64,000 nt of DNA, taken from Lacibacter cauensis (GTDB lineage Bacteria; Bacteroidota; Bacteroidia; Chitinophagales; Chitinophagaceae). The notes under the pieces are model-generated. The model saw only the letters and a list, made by a program, of their open reading frames with translations. It searched no databases and was not told the origin of the DNA. Within the stretch, counting starts at the first letter, position 1. Every line of letters starts with the position of its first letter. This document shows positions 17,083-25,622 of the stretch, one piece after another. Location of the stretch: the NCBI RefSeq assembly GCF_007830055.1, contig NZ_VLLE01000006.1, forward strand, positions 496,001 through 560,000, in the 5' to 3' direction. Both the position numbers and the translations under genes were made by a program.

Positions 17083-17159
17083 AACCTCACAGCCGTTAAC
17101 CTGTTTATCATTTACTTTGCACAACAGCATTTTTGTTTTACTATCATATACCAACTTAC

Positions 17160-17876
17160 ATGAACATTGCATTGATCGGGTACGGCAAAATGGGTAAAGC
17201 CATTCATGAAATTGCAAAAGAACGTGGCCACGAAGCCGTATTGATTATTGATGCCGATAACCTCGGCGATCTTACGCCGGAAAATATTCGTAAAGCCGAT
17301 GTAGCAATCGAGTTTACCAGTCCGCATACAGCGTATAACAATGTAAAGTTCTGTTTGGAAAATAAAGTTCCGGTGGTATGTGGCTCCACCGGCTGGCTAG
17401 ATAAGCTGGATGAAATGAAAGCATTGGCTGCAGAAAAACAAACGGGTTTAATTGTTGCCAGCAACTTCAGCGTTGGTGTAAATATTTTCTTCGAAATAAA
17501 TAAACGTTTAGCCCAGTTAATGGCTCCTCAAACGAACTATGAAGTAACGCTGAAAGAAATTCATCATACGGCTAAAAAAGATGCACCCAGCGGCACCGCT
17601 ATTTCATTGGCCGAACAGGTGCTGGAAGAGTTGGGCCGTAAAGAAAAATGGGTAAACGAAGAGTCGGCTCATCCCGGCGATCTGTCCATCATCAGCGAAC
17701 GTATTGATCCGGCTCCGGGAACACACTTTGTAAAATACAGTTCGGCTATTGATGATATTGAAATCATCCACACCGCTCATAACCGCACCGGCTTTGCGTT
17801 AGGCGCTGTGCTGGCAGCAGAATTTCTAAAAGACAAAACAGGATTTTTTGGAATGAAAGAAGTGCTTAACTTGTAA
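17160..17876 (+). CDS. dapB: 4-hydroxy-tetrahydrodipicolinate reductase
   Basis: NAD(P)H-dependent step of the diaminopimelate/lysine pathway. 238 residues from ATG 17160 (MNIALIGYGKMGKAIHEIA, the dinucleotide-binding GxGxMG); a longer frame from 17133 is less likely. Catalytic motif is LKEIHHTAKKDAPSGTAISLAE with His-His and Lys. FTSPHTAYNNV, VCGSTGW and ASNFSVGVNIF are typical. The C-terminus has HNRTGFALGAVLAAEFL. Third gene of the parB-DUF5683-dapB cluster; the kinase gene starts 7 bp later. Confidence 0.95.
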   Translation: MNIALIGYGKMGKAIHEIAKERGHEAVLIIDADNLGDLTPENIRKADVAIEFTSPHTAYNNVKFCLENKVPVVCGSTGWLDKLDEMKALAAEKQTGLIVASNFSVGVNIFFEINKRLAQLMAPQTNYEVTLKEIHHTAKKDAPSGTAISLAEQVLEELGRKEKWVNEESAHPGDLSIISERIDPAPGTHFVKYSSAIDDIEIIHTAHNRTGFALGAVLAAEFLKDKTGFFGMKEVLNL

Positions 17877-17883
17877 GCACCAT

Positions 17884-19701
17884 ATGTTGTCGCCTAAAAC
17901 CGCAATCTTCTTTTTTTTATTTTTTGCAGCTGCCGTTGTACAAGCGCAGGATACAACGGTTGACAGTTTGCGTGCAGGTATTCAACGTTCAAAAACAGAT
18001 GAAGCACGCTTAAAAAGCTATGTATTACTGGCAGGCAAACTCAGCCTCATCAGTTTTAATGAAACCATTAAAGTAGCCGATCAGGGTTTACAACTGGCAA
18101 GCAAACTCAACGACTCAATTGCCTATGCCGAGCTCACCCGCTACCAGGGAACAGCCCATTACTTTAAAGGCGAGTACGAAAAAGCAGCCAATTATCTTTT
18201 TACTTCTGCCGGCATTTACGAACGTCGTAATCTGCAAAAACAACTGGCAACAGTTATCAACGACATTGCAAAACTCTACCGCAAAACAAGAGATTTAAAA
18301 CGGGCTCTTTCTTTTTACGATCAGGCATACCGGCTGTTTACATCTTTGAAAGATTCAAGTGGTATGCAAATGATTTTGAACGAAAGTGGTGTGGTATATG
18401 AATACCAGGGTAATTATGAAAAAGCAATTGCACATTACCGCTCTGCATTAAAAATGGCTACGCTGTTAAAAGACGAAGCCGGCCGCTCATGGTCGTTAAA
18501 CTTTTTAGCAGGCGTGTATGTGTTACAAAGCAAATTTACCTTGGCAGAAGATTTTAACCTGCAAGCGTTGGGCATTCGTCAAAAACTAAGAGACAGTTTT
18601 GCGATTGCATTAAGCTACTCCGATCTTGGCGTTATGTACGGCACTTGGGGCAAGTACGAGCGTGCCGTTTATTACTTAGAAGAAAGCAATAAGGTGGCTG
18701 AAAAAATGCAGTACAAAGAACTGCTCTCGAACAACTATGCTGAGCTGAGCCGTATTGCTAATGTTACTGGCGATTACAAGAAAGCTCTTGATTACTACAC
18801 CTGGCATACACAGTTAAAAGATTCGCTTTTTTCTGCACAGAAAACAAGACAGATTGAAGAACTGAGCACGCTGTACGAAACCAATAAAAAAGAACAACAG
18901 ATAGAAGTACAGCAGCTCACCATCAAAAAAAGAAACCAGCAGATTTTTCTTATTCTGTTGTTTGTATCACTTGCAGCTGTAGTTGCCTTCCTGTTTTACA
19001 ACAGGTACAAATGGAAACAACAGGTAAAGCTGCAGGAAGAAGTATTAAAACAACAGGAGCTGGCTACAAGTCTTGTACTGGAAGCCGAAGAAAAAGAACG
19101 CAGTCGTATTGCCAAAGATCTGCACGATGGTGTGGGGCAAATGATGAGTGCTGCACGCATGAACTTATCTTCTTTTTACAACGATATTAAATTGCCCGAC
19201 CCTGATCAGAATAAATCACTCGCCAATATTATTCAGCTGATAGATGAAAGTTGTAAAGAAGTAAGAGCTGTATCGCACAGTATGATGCCTGCAGCTTTGC
19301 TGAGCAAGGGTTTACCGCAAACACTCGAAGAAATCGCCAGCCGCATCAGCACCAACGATTTTACTTTTCATTTTTACAGCGAAGGGTTTACCGAACGGCT
19401 CGACTCCAATACCGAAACTATTCTCTTCCGTGTTATACAGGAATGTATCAACAACACCATCAAGCATGCACAGGCTTCAACACTCGATATATCGTTGATA
19501 AAAGATAAAGATGGCATCAGCGTTACCATTGAAGATAATGGTAAAGGGTTTGCCTACGATCCTGCAAAAACAACCGAGGGTATTGGTCTCAACAACATTC
19601 ATAGTCGTATACAGTTCCTGAAAGGAAGTATTGATATAGATTCAGCGCCCGGCAGAGGAACATTAATTGCCATTCATCTCCCAAACCATACTAATGCATA
19701 A
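17884..19701 (+). CDS. TPR-domain sensor histidine kinase (HisKA_3 type), first of a tandem pair
   Basis: 605 residues. Signal peptide (MLSPKTAIFFFLFFAAAVVQAQ), then about six TPRs (roughly 60-320; for example GEYEKAANYLFTSA, GNYEKAIAHYRSALKMA, GDYKKALDYYTWH). A coiled coil leads to one membrane helix (IFLILLFVSLAAVVAFLFY, about 357-376). The cytoplasmic DHp domain carries the phospho-acceptor His at about residue 414 (AKDLHDGVGQMM). The ATPase has N-box ECINNTIKHA, G1 DNGKGF and GIGLNNIHSRIQFLKG. The sensor is therefore a periplasmic TPR array; the signal is unknown. The second kinase starts 6 bp later and a response regulator ends the run. Confidence 0.92.
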   Translation: MLSPKTAIFFFLFFAAAVVQAQDTTVDSLRAGIQRSKTDEARLKSYVLLAGKLSLISFNETIKVADQGLQLASKLNDSIAYAELTRYQGTAHYFKGEYEKAANYLFTSAGIYERRNLQKQLATVINDIAKLYRKTRDLKRALSFYDQAYRLFTSLKDSSGMQMILNESGVVYEYQGNYEKAIAHYRSALKMATLLKDEAGRSWSLNFLAGVYVLQSKFTLAEDFNLQALGIRQKLRDSFAIALSYSDLGVMYGTWGKYERAVYYLEESNKVAEKMQYKELLSNNYAELSRIANVTGDYKKALDYYTWHTQLKDSLFSAQKTRQIEELSTLYETNKKEQQIEVQQLTIKKRNQQIFLILLFVSLAAVVAFLFYNRYKWKQQVKLQEEVLKQQELATSLVLEAEEKERSRIAKDLHDGVGQMMSAARMNLSSFYNDIKLPDPDQNKSLANIIQLIDESCKEVRAVSHSMMPAALLSKGLPQTLEEIASRISTNDFTFHFYSEGFTERLDSNTETILFRVIQECINNTIKHAQASTLDISLIKDKDGISVTIEDNGKGFAYDPAKTTEGIGLNNIHSRIQFLKGSIDIDSAPGRGTLIAIHLPNHTNA

Positions 19702-19707
19702 TTGAGA

Positions 19708-21639
19708 ATGATAAAATTTGTATTACCCTTGCTTATTGTTTGTTGTTGCACTAATCATATTGCAGCACAAAAAAACAAACCGGTTATTGACAGTTTGGAA
19801 AAACTCGCCGGCGAACAAAAAGACAGCCAGCTGGTAAAAATCTACAACGATCTTACCTGGGAGTATCGTTTGGTAAACAGGGAGAAGGCCATTGCGTATG
19901 GCTTTAAAGCAATTGAACAGGCAAAGAAAACCAATTATCCAAAAGGTTTGGCACAAGCTTATAACGACCTTGGAATTTTATTATACGATCAGGAGAAATA
20001 CGATAGCGCTATTTCGTTTTACAAACAATCGGGCAAAATAAGAGAACAGCTGAACGATGGATTAGGCATTGCCAAAGTGTACAACAAAATCGGCATTGTG
20101 TACCAGAAGAAAGGTGCATTTGATAAGGCATTGGAAAATCAGCTGCTTGCCTTATCGCTGTTTACAAAATATAAAGACGACATCGGCATCTCCTACTCGC
20201 TCAACAACATTGGCATTCTTAACCAGAACCTCGGTCGCTACGATGAAGCGATTAAATACCAATTGCAATCCATTGAAATAAAGGAGAAGCTGAAAGACAA
20301 TTACGGCCTTGCAGGTTCGTTTGTAAACATTGCCAATATTTACAAAATAAAAGGCGATGATGAGAAAGCTGCCGATTATTACAACAAAGCCATCGGCATC
20401 AGCCGCAGCATACAGGATAAGGAATACCTGGCGAACGCTTTAAACAACATCGGCGCACTGTACCTCAAGAAACAAAAGTATCAACAGGCATTTGCCTCTA
20501 TTTCCGAATCGCTGCAACTGCGTAAAGATTTAGGCGACACCAAAGGGCAGGTTAGCTGTATGAATAACCTGGGTTTGGTATTGCAACAGCAGAAACAATA
20601 CGATTCATCCATTGCAGTTCTGAAGGCTGCATTAAAACTGGGCAGAACTGCAGTGAACTGTTTACCCGAAGTCAATCAAACATACCTGGCACTTTCAACT
20701 TCATATGAGGCCCTCAACAATAACGATGAAGCGCTTGTGATGTACAAGTATTATGCATCAACCAAAGATTCATTGTTTACCGATAACCTTTCGGAACAAT
20801 TTGCCGAGCTTGAAACGAAATATGAAACGCTGGAAAAAGAAAAAGAAATTCAACGCCAGCAATATGTCATTGCACAAAAGAATTATTGGATTACCGGTAT
20901 TGTTGCAGCGCTTTTGCTCCTTTCGTTGCTTGCACTTTCGTACTACCGCCGTTATAAATTAAAACAGGAAGCACGCATGCAACAAGCGTTACTGGAGCAA
21001 CAGCAACAAGCGGCTGCAGCAGTTATGAAAGCCGAAGAAAACGAACGGCAGCGTATTGCCAAAGACCTGCACGATGGTGTTGGACAAATGATGAGTGCAG
21101 CCAAAATGAATCTTTCTGCATTTGAAAACGATCTGCAGTTCAGCAATACCGAGCAGAAACTTTCGTTTGAACGCATTATTAGCCTGGTTGACGAAAGCTG
21201 TAAAGAAGTAAGGTCGGTTAGTCACCAGATGATGCCGAACATTTTACTGAAGTCGGGGCTTGCAAATGCTGTAGCCGACTTCCTCGACAAAATCGATCAG
21301 CGGAAATTAAAAGTATCGCTGCATACAGAAGGGTTGAATGAGCGGCTGGATGAGAATACCGAAATTGTATTGTACCGTGTGCTGCAGGAATGCGTAAACA
21401 ATGTAATAAAACATGCAGATGCTTCGCAGCTCGATATTGCATTGATTAAAGACAAAGACGGCATCTGCGTTAGCATTGAAGACAACGGCAAGGGTTTTAG
21501 CCCCAACGACCTGGGCGAAGATGCAGGCATTGGTTTAAAAAATATGCAGGCAAGAATCGATTACCTCTATGGTACAATCGACTTCGATTCTGCACCGGGC
21601 CGAGGCACCCTTGTAGCTATACATATACCTGTAGTTTAA
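19708..21639 (+). CDS. TPR-domain sensor histidine kinase, second of a tandem pair
   Basis: 643 residues from ATG 19708; TTG at 19702 would add two residues. Same architecture as the preceding kinase: signal peptide ending near AAQ, a TPR array (GLAQAYNDLGILLYDQEKYD, GISYSLNNIGILNQNLGRYD, EYLANALNNIGALYLKKQKY), and a membrane helix WITGIVAALLLLSLLALSYY. The DHp His is at about residue 455 (AKDLHDGVGQMM). ATPase motifs are ECVNNVIKHA, DNGKGF and GIGLKNMQARIDYLYG. The two kinases are clearly paralogous, nearly identical around the DHp box, but their TPR sensors differ. They may sense different ligands and feed one regulator, or form heterodimers. Confidence 0.92.
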   Translation: MIKFVLPLLIVCCCTNHIAAQKNKPVIDSLEKLAGEQKDSQLVKIYNDLTWEYRLVNREKAIAYGFKAIEQAKKTNYPKGLAQAYNDLGILLYDQEKYDSAISFYKQSGKIREQLNDGLGIAKVYNKIGIVYQKKGAFDKALENQLLALSLFTKYKDDIGISYSLNNIGILNQNLGRYDEAIKYQLQSIEIKEKLKDNYGLAGSFVNIANIYKIKGDDEKAADYYNKAIGISRSIQDKEYLANALNNIGALYLKKQKYQQAFASISESLQLRKDLGDTKGQVSCMNNLGLVLQQQKQYDSSIAVLKAALKLGRTAVNCLPEVNQTYLALSTSYEALNNNDEALVMYKYYASTKDSLFTDNLSEQFAELETKYETLEKEKEIQRQQYVIAQKNYWITGIVAALLLLSLLALSYYRRYKLKQEARMQQALLEQQQQAAAAVMKAEENERQRIAKDLHDGVGQMMSAAKMNLSAFENDLQFSNTEQKLSFERIISLVDESCKEVRSVSHQMMPNILLKSGLANAVADFLDKIDQRKLKVSLHTEGLNERLDENTEIVLYRVLQECVNNVIKHADASQLDIALIKDKDGICVSIEDNGKGFSPNDLGEDAGIGLKNMQARIDYLYGTIDFDSAPGRGTLVAIHIPVV

Positions 21640-21689
21640 CTACCGATTATTACTTAAAAAATTAATACCTTCGGTTTACCTCCACTTGT

Positions 21690-22334
21690 ATGTCGACCAC
21701 AAAAACCAAACTTGTCATCGTAGATGATCATCAAATCGTAATAGACGGTTTGCGATCGCTGCTGAAAGGATACGATCAATACGAAATCGTACTCGAATCT
21801 ACCCATCCGTCTACTATTGTTCAGGCATTACAGCATCTGCAGGTTGATATTTTATTGACGGATGTAATGATGCCCGAAATGAACGGACTTGATCTTGCAA
21901 AACAGGTTCGGCAGCATTATCCTTCCATAAAAATTATTGCCCTGTCGATGAACGGTGAAGGCAGTTTGGTAAACCAGATGATCGATGAGAGCGACATCAG
22001 CGGTTACCTGCTCAAGAACATCGGGCAAACAGAGTTTATTGCAGCCCTCAACAAAATTGCAGCAGGCGGTATTTATTTTAGCGAAGAGGTGTTGCAGGAA
22101 ATGCTGAAAGCAAGTGAGCGTAAAAAAGAAGATGCTGAAGTAAACCTTACTGTTCGTGAAATTGAGATCATTGGTCTCATTGAAAAGGAATACAGCAATA
22201 AAAAAATTGCGGAAGAGTTATTCCTGAGCGAGCGTACGGTTGAAACACACAGGAAAAACATCTTCCGCAAAACCAAAACCAATTCGGTTATTGGCTTAAT
22301 TAAATATGCTTACGAACATAAACTCATTCACTAA
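21690..22334 (+). CDS. NarL/LuxR-type response regulator
   Basis: 214 residues. Receiver domain with acidic pair VIVDDHQIVIDG, phospho-acceptor Asp at about residue 58 (LLTDVMMPEMNG) and Lys in SGYLLKN. The C-terminal HTH_LuxR is LTVREIEIIGLIEKEYSNKKIAEELFLSERTVETHRKNIFRK. It lies 50 bp after the second TPR kinase and is the natural partner of the HisKA_3 kinases before it. A TACCTTCG box at 21666-21673 may allow extra transcription. Its stop overlaps tail-to-tail by 3 bp with the next, opposite gene. Confidence 0.92.
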   Translation: MSTTKTKLVIVDDHQIVIDGLRSLLKGYDQYEIVLESTHPSTIVQALQHLQVDILLTDVMMPEMNGLDLAKQVRQHYPSIKIIALSMNGEGSLVNQMIDESDISGYLLKNIGQTEFIAALNKIAAGGIYFSEEVLQEMLKASERKKEDAEVNLTVREIEIIGLIEKEYSNKKIAEELFLSERTVETHRKNIFRKTKTNSVIGLIKYAYEHKLIH

Positions 22335-22852
22335 CGGATAGCAATACCCAATTTCGCCACTACACTGTTCGATCCGCCACTGGTATTTTTTGTTTGCCAG
22401 CCATCGTAATGCACACTTGCATGAAAAATATTGAAGCTGAACCCGGCACCGATATCGTAAGCAAACCTGCTTTCTCTTGCATCAATGGTTTGATCCTTCA
22501 GCAAAGCAATACCTGCATTACCGGTTAAAAAGAAATTATTGGTTGGATAGATACGCAAACCTGCCTTTAATGGAATAGAAGTGATTTTGCCATAATACAC
22601 ACCATCAAAACTATTCGGATCGGGAGCATACGATTGAAAGCCCAGTGTGCCTGTTACGTACACATTCTGTGCTACTCCGAATCCGGCAAGTCCTTCAATA
22701 CCTGTTACACCTTTATAATCGGTTCTGAAATCGCCGGTTGGTATACCAATGATAACGTTACCACCAAAAATAGCTTTGCCCTTTTGAGCAAACACCCCAC
22801 TTGTAAATCCAATAGTTGCTACAAGCATGGAAAAGATGATCTTACTGTTCAT
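22331..22852 (-). CDS. Outer-membrane beta-barrel-like protein, paralogue A
   Basis: 173 residues. Signal peptide MNSKIIFSMLVATIGFTSGVFAQ, then amphipathic strands (IFGGNVIIGIPTGDFRTDYKGV, NVYVTGTLGFQSY, ITSIPLKAGLRIYPTNNFFLTGNAGIALL, FAYDIGAGFSFNIFHASVHYDGWQ). The pattern is that of small OmpA/OmpW-like barrels. It is clearly related to the next minus-strand gene (22961-23467) over its full length. Probably a structural or sensor-associated barrel; function unknown. Confidence 0.75.
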   Translation of the reverse strand: MNSKIIFSMLVATIGFTSGVFAQKGKAIFGGNVIIGIPTGDFRTDYKGVTGIEGLAGFGVAQNVYVTGTLGFQSYAPDPNSFDGVYYGKITSIPLKAGLRIYPTNNFFLTGNAGIALLKDQTIDARESRFAYDIGAGFSFNIFHASVHYDGWQTKNTSGGSNSVVAKLGIAIR

Positions 22853-22960
22853 ACGATAGATTTTATACTACCCTTTTCCAATACTGTACCAATAACTTAA
22901 AAAACGGCGGCTCTTTTCTTTTTTTTAACAAGCAAGCGCAGCAGCTCGCCAGTATCGTCG

Positions 22961-23467
22961 CTATTTCAATGCTAACCCTAATTTTAATTGAATTGCGCCC
23001 GATGCCCCGCTTGTGTTTTTACGTTGCCATGCATCGTAATGTAAACTTACCTGGCCTAAAATAAAATGAAAGCCCAATCCGGCATCGTACATAAACCGGC
23101 TGCTGCGATTAGTGGTTACTTCATCTTTTAAAAAACCAACACCGGCATTTCCTGACAGAAAGAAAAAGTTGCCCGGGTAAATACGTACACCCGCTTTAAC
23201 AGGTATAACCGAAATTTTTCCATAGATGTTGCCCGATTGTGGTTTGTACGACAAATAGCCTACCGTACCGATCGCATATACATGTTTACTGCCAAAACCC
23301 AGCGAGGCATCTACACCGGTACCTATTTTATAACCGTTCTTGAAATCGTCTTGCGGGTAACCGATGATAATATTACCCCCGATAAACGATTGGACCTTAT
23401 TTTGTGCAGCTGCCTTTTGAACAAACCCAAGGCTGCAGCAACACAGCAGAAACATGATTTTGTGCAT
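22961..23467 (-). CDS. Outer-membrane beta-barrel-like protein, paralogue B
   Basis: 168 residues from ATG 23467 (MHKIMFLLCCCSLGFVQKAAAQ signal peptide); a start at 23494 would add nine polar residues before the signal and is less likely. Strand pattern and motifs match paralogue A: FIGGNIIIGYPQDDFKNGYK, HVYAIGTVGYLSYKP, ISVIPVKAGVRIYPGNFFFLSGNAGVGFL, FMYDAGLGFHFILGQVSLHYDAWQRKNTSGASGA. A tandem duplicate separated by 108 bp. Function unknown. Confidence 0.75.
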   Translation of the reverse strand: MHKIMFLLCCCSLGFVQKAAAQNKVQSFIGGNIIIGYPQDDFKNGYKIGTGVDASLGFGSKHVYAIGTVGYLSYKPQSGNIYGKISVIPVKAGVRIYPGNFFFLSGNAGVGFLKDEVTTNRSSRFMYDAGLGFHFILGQVSLHYDAWQRKNTSGASGAIQLKLGLALK

Positions 23468-23548
23468 ATACTTTTTTTGCGATAAATGTAGCACCTTTGT
23501 TTGCGGAGCAAATACCCGCTACCACTTACTTTAAACGTTTTGTAAACG

Positions 23549-23953
23549 ATGCTTTCAAAAAAAACGCAATACGCATTTCAGGCACTGAGCTATATGGCCC
23601 AGCAAAAAAACAATGAGCCGATCCTTATTGCCGAAATTGCCAAGAAGAAAAAAATACCCCTGAAGTTTTTAGAAAACATTCTGCTGGTAATGCGTAAAGA
23701 CGGCATTCTTGAAAGCAAGAAAGGGAAAGGTGGTGGTTATTATTTTAAAGCAAAACCTTCGCAGATTACGCTTGCCCGTGTTATCCGTTTACTCGACGGA
23801 CCAATTGCTCCCCTCTCCTGCGTAAGCCTGCATTTTTACGAACGCTGCAAAAACTGTGATGAGAAACATTGCGGCCTGCACGACATGATGATTAAAGTGC
23901 GGGATGCCAACCTCAAGATCCTCGAAAACAAAACTGTTGCCGATATTACCTGA
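23549..23953 (+). CDS. Rrf2-family transcriptional regulator
   Basis: 134 residues, winged helix-turn-helix. The N-terminus MLSKKTQYAFQALSYMAQQ and IAEIAKKKKIPLKFLENILLVMRKDGILESKKGKGGGYYFKA are classic Rrf2. Four cysteines follow in SCVSLHFYERCKNCDEKHCG (C-x8-C-x2-C-x4-C). Rrf2 proteins such as IscR and NsrR use a three-Cys cluster site in this place, so redox, Fe-S or NO sensing is plausible but unproven. It overlaps the acylphosphatase gene by one base. Confidence 0.9.
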   Translation: MLSKKTQYAFQALSYMAQQKNNEPILIAEIAKKKKIPLKFLENILLVMRKDGILESKKGKGGGYYFKAKPSQITLARVIRLLDGPIAPLSCVSLHFYERCKNCDEKHCGLHDMMIKVRDANLKILENKTVADIT

Positions 23954-24225
23954 TGCGGAAAACGATAGCCATAACCGTTAGAGGCAAGGTACAGGGTGTA
24001 TGGTTTCGCAAGTACACACAGGATAAAGCCATAGAGTTGCAGCTTACCGGTTCGGTACGTAATACCGACGAAGGTGATGTAGCCATTGTTGCCACCGGCA
24101 CCAGCGATCAGTTAACCGATTTTATTGAATGGTGCTGGATGGGCTCGCCCAAGAGTAAGGTTACTGCTGTAATTACAAGTGATGTGGAGCTGCAGGAGTT
24201 TGATCGGTTTGAGGTGGTGAGATGA
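23953..24225 (+). CDS. Acylphosphatase
   Basis: 90 residues, the normal family length. Hydrolyses carboxyl-phosphate bonds such as acetyl phosphate or carbamoyl phosphate. Catalytic Arg in GKVQGVWFRKYTQ and Asn in TGSVRNTDEGDVAIVATG; CWMGSPKSKV follows. The start codon overlaps the stop of the Rrf2 gene (TGATG), so translation is probably coupled. The pair suggests a small operon. Confidence 0.93.
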   Translation: MRKTIAITVRGKVQGVWFRKYTQDKAIELQLTGSVRNTDEGDVAIVATGTSDQLTDFIEWCWMGSPKSKVTAVITSDVELQEFDRFEVVR

Positions 24226-24272
24226 ATGCTTTCGCCCAACAAAACCAGTTAGCTATTTTTTTAACCTTCGCC

Positions 24273-24296
24273 ATTGTTGGTCGCCTGACCAACAAT
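24273..24296 (+). repeat. REP palindrome 1 (loop GCCT)
   Basis: Perfect 10 bp arms ATTGTTGGTC / GACCAACAAT around GCCT. It lies 5 bp beyond the 3' end of a decayed RAYT fragment, in the same relation that palindrome 2 has to the intact RAYT gene. Confidence 0.9.
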
Positions 24297-24301
24297 GAAC
24301 T

Positions 24302-24367
24302 TCAAGAATGGTAATGCGTTAGAAACGAAAACCAATTTATTCCTGTCTCGTAATATGCAGCGCTGCT
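24302..24367 (-). pseudogene. Remnant of a second REP-associated transposase (C-terminal 21 codons)
   Basis: On the minus strand this reads SSAAYYETGINWFSF then LTHYHS and a stop, matching the C-terminus of the intact transposase at 25044-25565 (SSAAFYETGINRFPF then LTHYRS). Similarity begins at the shared AGCAGCGCTGCA and continues through the stop codon into the adjacent palindrome, about 95 bp in all. Upstream the sequence is unrelated, so the rest of this copy was deleted or replaced. Confidence 0.85.
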
Positions 24368-24437
24368 ACACGTATTTTTTTGAAAACATCTTTTGGCGAG
24401 TTTTATGGAGACGGTTTACTCTTGCATCTTAGTCAAA

Positions 24438-24977
24438 ATGAATATAACTTTGAAATCATTTCCACTTTCTGCTTTTTTGCTTTTCGTCTTATTCGCTTGT
24501 GAGCAAACAACAAACAATCAGGCAAAAACGACTACAGCAAATACACATAGTATTGACTCGTCTAATTATACAATCCTGCAGTTTGATAAAGCTAATACAT
24601 GGCTTTCAAAAAACATTAAGCCCACCAGTTTGACAAAAAGTGAGATCGAAGAAATTGAAATCATCCTTAAGCAGTGTTTAGAAAAATACAATCCTGATCA
24701 AAAACTTCGCTTTGACACAATTTCAAAAAAGCATCCCGAATACAATTTAAAGATTGAATACTTTGTAATAGACTTATCAAAATACAAAAGACAGTATGTA
24801 CCCTTCATCAACTCTGCTGGACAAAAAGAAGTTTGGGTGAATTGCTTTTGTTACGAGTTCCCCGATTGGAGAAATGAAATATTAGAAGTAAATGACGGAG
24901 GTAACTGCTTTTTTAATCTAACCATCAACCTGACGACGAAAACATTTTCCAAATTTATGGTTAATGGAGAAGCGTAG
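24438..24977 (+). CDS. Uncharacterised lipoprotein between two RAYT-related ends
   Basis: 179 residues from ATG 24438; the longer frame from 24393 adds 15 residues before a good lipoprotein signal (MNITLKSFPLSAFLLFVLFAC). The mature part starts with a Thr/Asn-rich linker, then NTWLSKNIKPTSLTKSEIEEIEIILKQCLEKYNP and VWVNCFCYEFPDWRNEILEVNDGGNCFFNLTINL. I do not recognise the family with certainty. The gene looks more A+T-rich than its neighbours and lies between the RAYT remnant and the intact RAYT locus, so it may have arrived with a rearrangement there. Confidence 0.7.
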   Translation: MNITLKSFPLSAFLLFVLFACEQTTNNQAKTTTANTHSIDSSNYTILQFDKANTWLSKNIKPTSLTKSEIEEIEIILKQCLEKYNPDQKLRFDTISKKHPEYNLKIEYFVIDLSKYKRQYVPFINSAGQKEVWVNCFCYEFPDWRNEILEVNDGGNCFFNLTINLTTKTFSKFMVNGEA

Positions 24978-25013
24978 AAAGATACTAGTCAACAAGGAAT
25001 TATTCTTTCTCGC

Positions 25014-25039
25014 CTTTGTTGGTCGCCTGACCAACAAAG
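25014..25039 (+). repeat. REP palindrome 2 (loop GCCT)
   Basis: Perfect 11 bp arms CTTTGTTGGTC / GACCAACAAAG around GCCT, 4 bp beyond the stop codon of the RAYT gene. Confidence 0.93.
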
Positions 25040-25043
25040 AACC

Positions 25044-25565
25044 TCAAGAACGGTAGTGCGTTAGAAACGGAAACCTATTTATTCCCGTTTCATAAAATGC
25101 AGCGCTGCTCCATTCATATTCTTCCGGCAATATTGCAAGATTCCATTTTGGCTGAACAGGATTATTGTGGACATAATCCAGTTTCTGTGAAAATACTTTC
25201 TCAGTAAACAAATCAATGCTTAACGAATTACGCTCCCACACCTGAAATTTCCTGTCTGCCGCTTTTACTTCTAACATTTTCAGCAACGGATCATCGTGCA
25301 TACGCATGAAGTTTAAAATACTCCGTGCTGTAAACTTTAAAAAATCCCGTTGAAATTCTGCACGATTGATACCATCATGTAATTGCCAGATTAAGTGAAG
25401 ATGGTTCGGCATTAATACAAATCCATAGATTGTTACCTGGTCTAACACAACTCTTCTTGCAATCGCTTCAAGAATTATTTGTTTGTGATAATCGTTCTGT
25501 AAAACTGGCTGCCAATTTAAATTGGTAATGGTAATAAACTGCGGAAGGTGTTCGTAGCGAATCAT
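25044..25565 (-). CDS. REP-associated tyrosine transposase (RAYT, Y1/HUH family)
   Basis: 173 residues, complete. A single-strand DNA transposase of the IS200/IS605-related Y1 superfamily. The HUH metal motif is MPNHLHLIWQ (His55, His57) and the likely nucleophile Tyr131 lies in KLDYVHNNPVQ, the typical RAYT YxHxNP box. The N-terminus RYEHLPQFITITNLNWQPVL and C-terminus YEWSSAAFYETG fit the family. The gene is framed by palindromes with opposite loop orientation (25014-25039 and 25623-25650), plus a third at 25680-25719. RAYTs are thought to copy or spread REP palindromes and are usually single-copy, domesticated genes. Confidence 0.93.
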   Translation of the reverse strand: MIRYEHLPQFITITNLNWQPVLQNDYHKQIILEAIARRVVLDQVTIYGFVLMPNHLHLIWQLHDGINRAEFQRDFLKFTARSILNFMRMHDDPLLKMLEVKAADRKFQVWERNSLSIDLFTEKVFSQKLDYVHNNPVQPKWNLAILPEEYEWSSAAFYETGINRFPFLTHYRS

Positions 25566-25622
25566 CCTCTAAACTATAAAACAGCTACTTCCATCGCAAG
25601 AGTTATGGACAGATTTTTAAAT

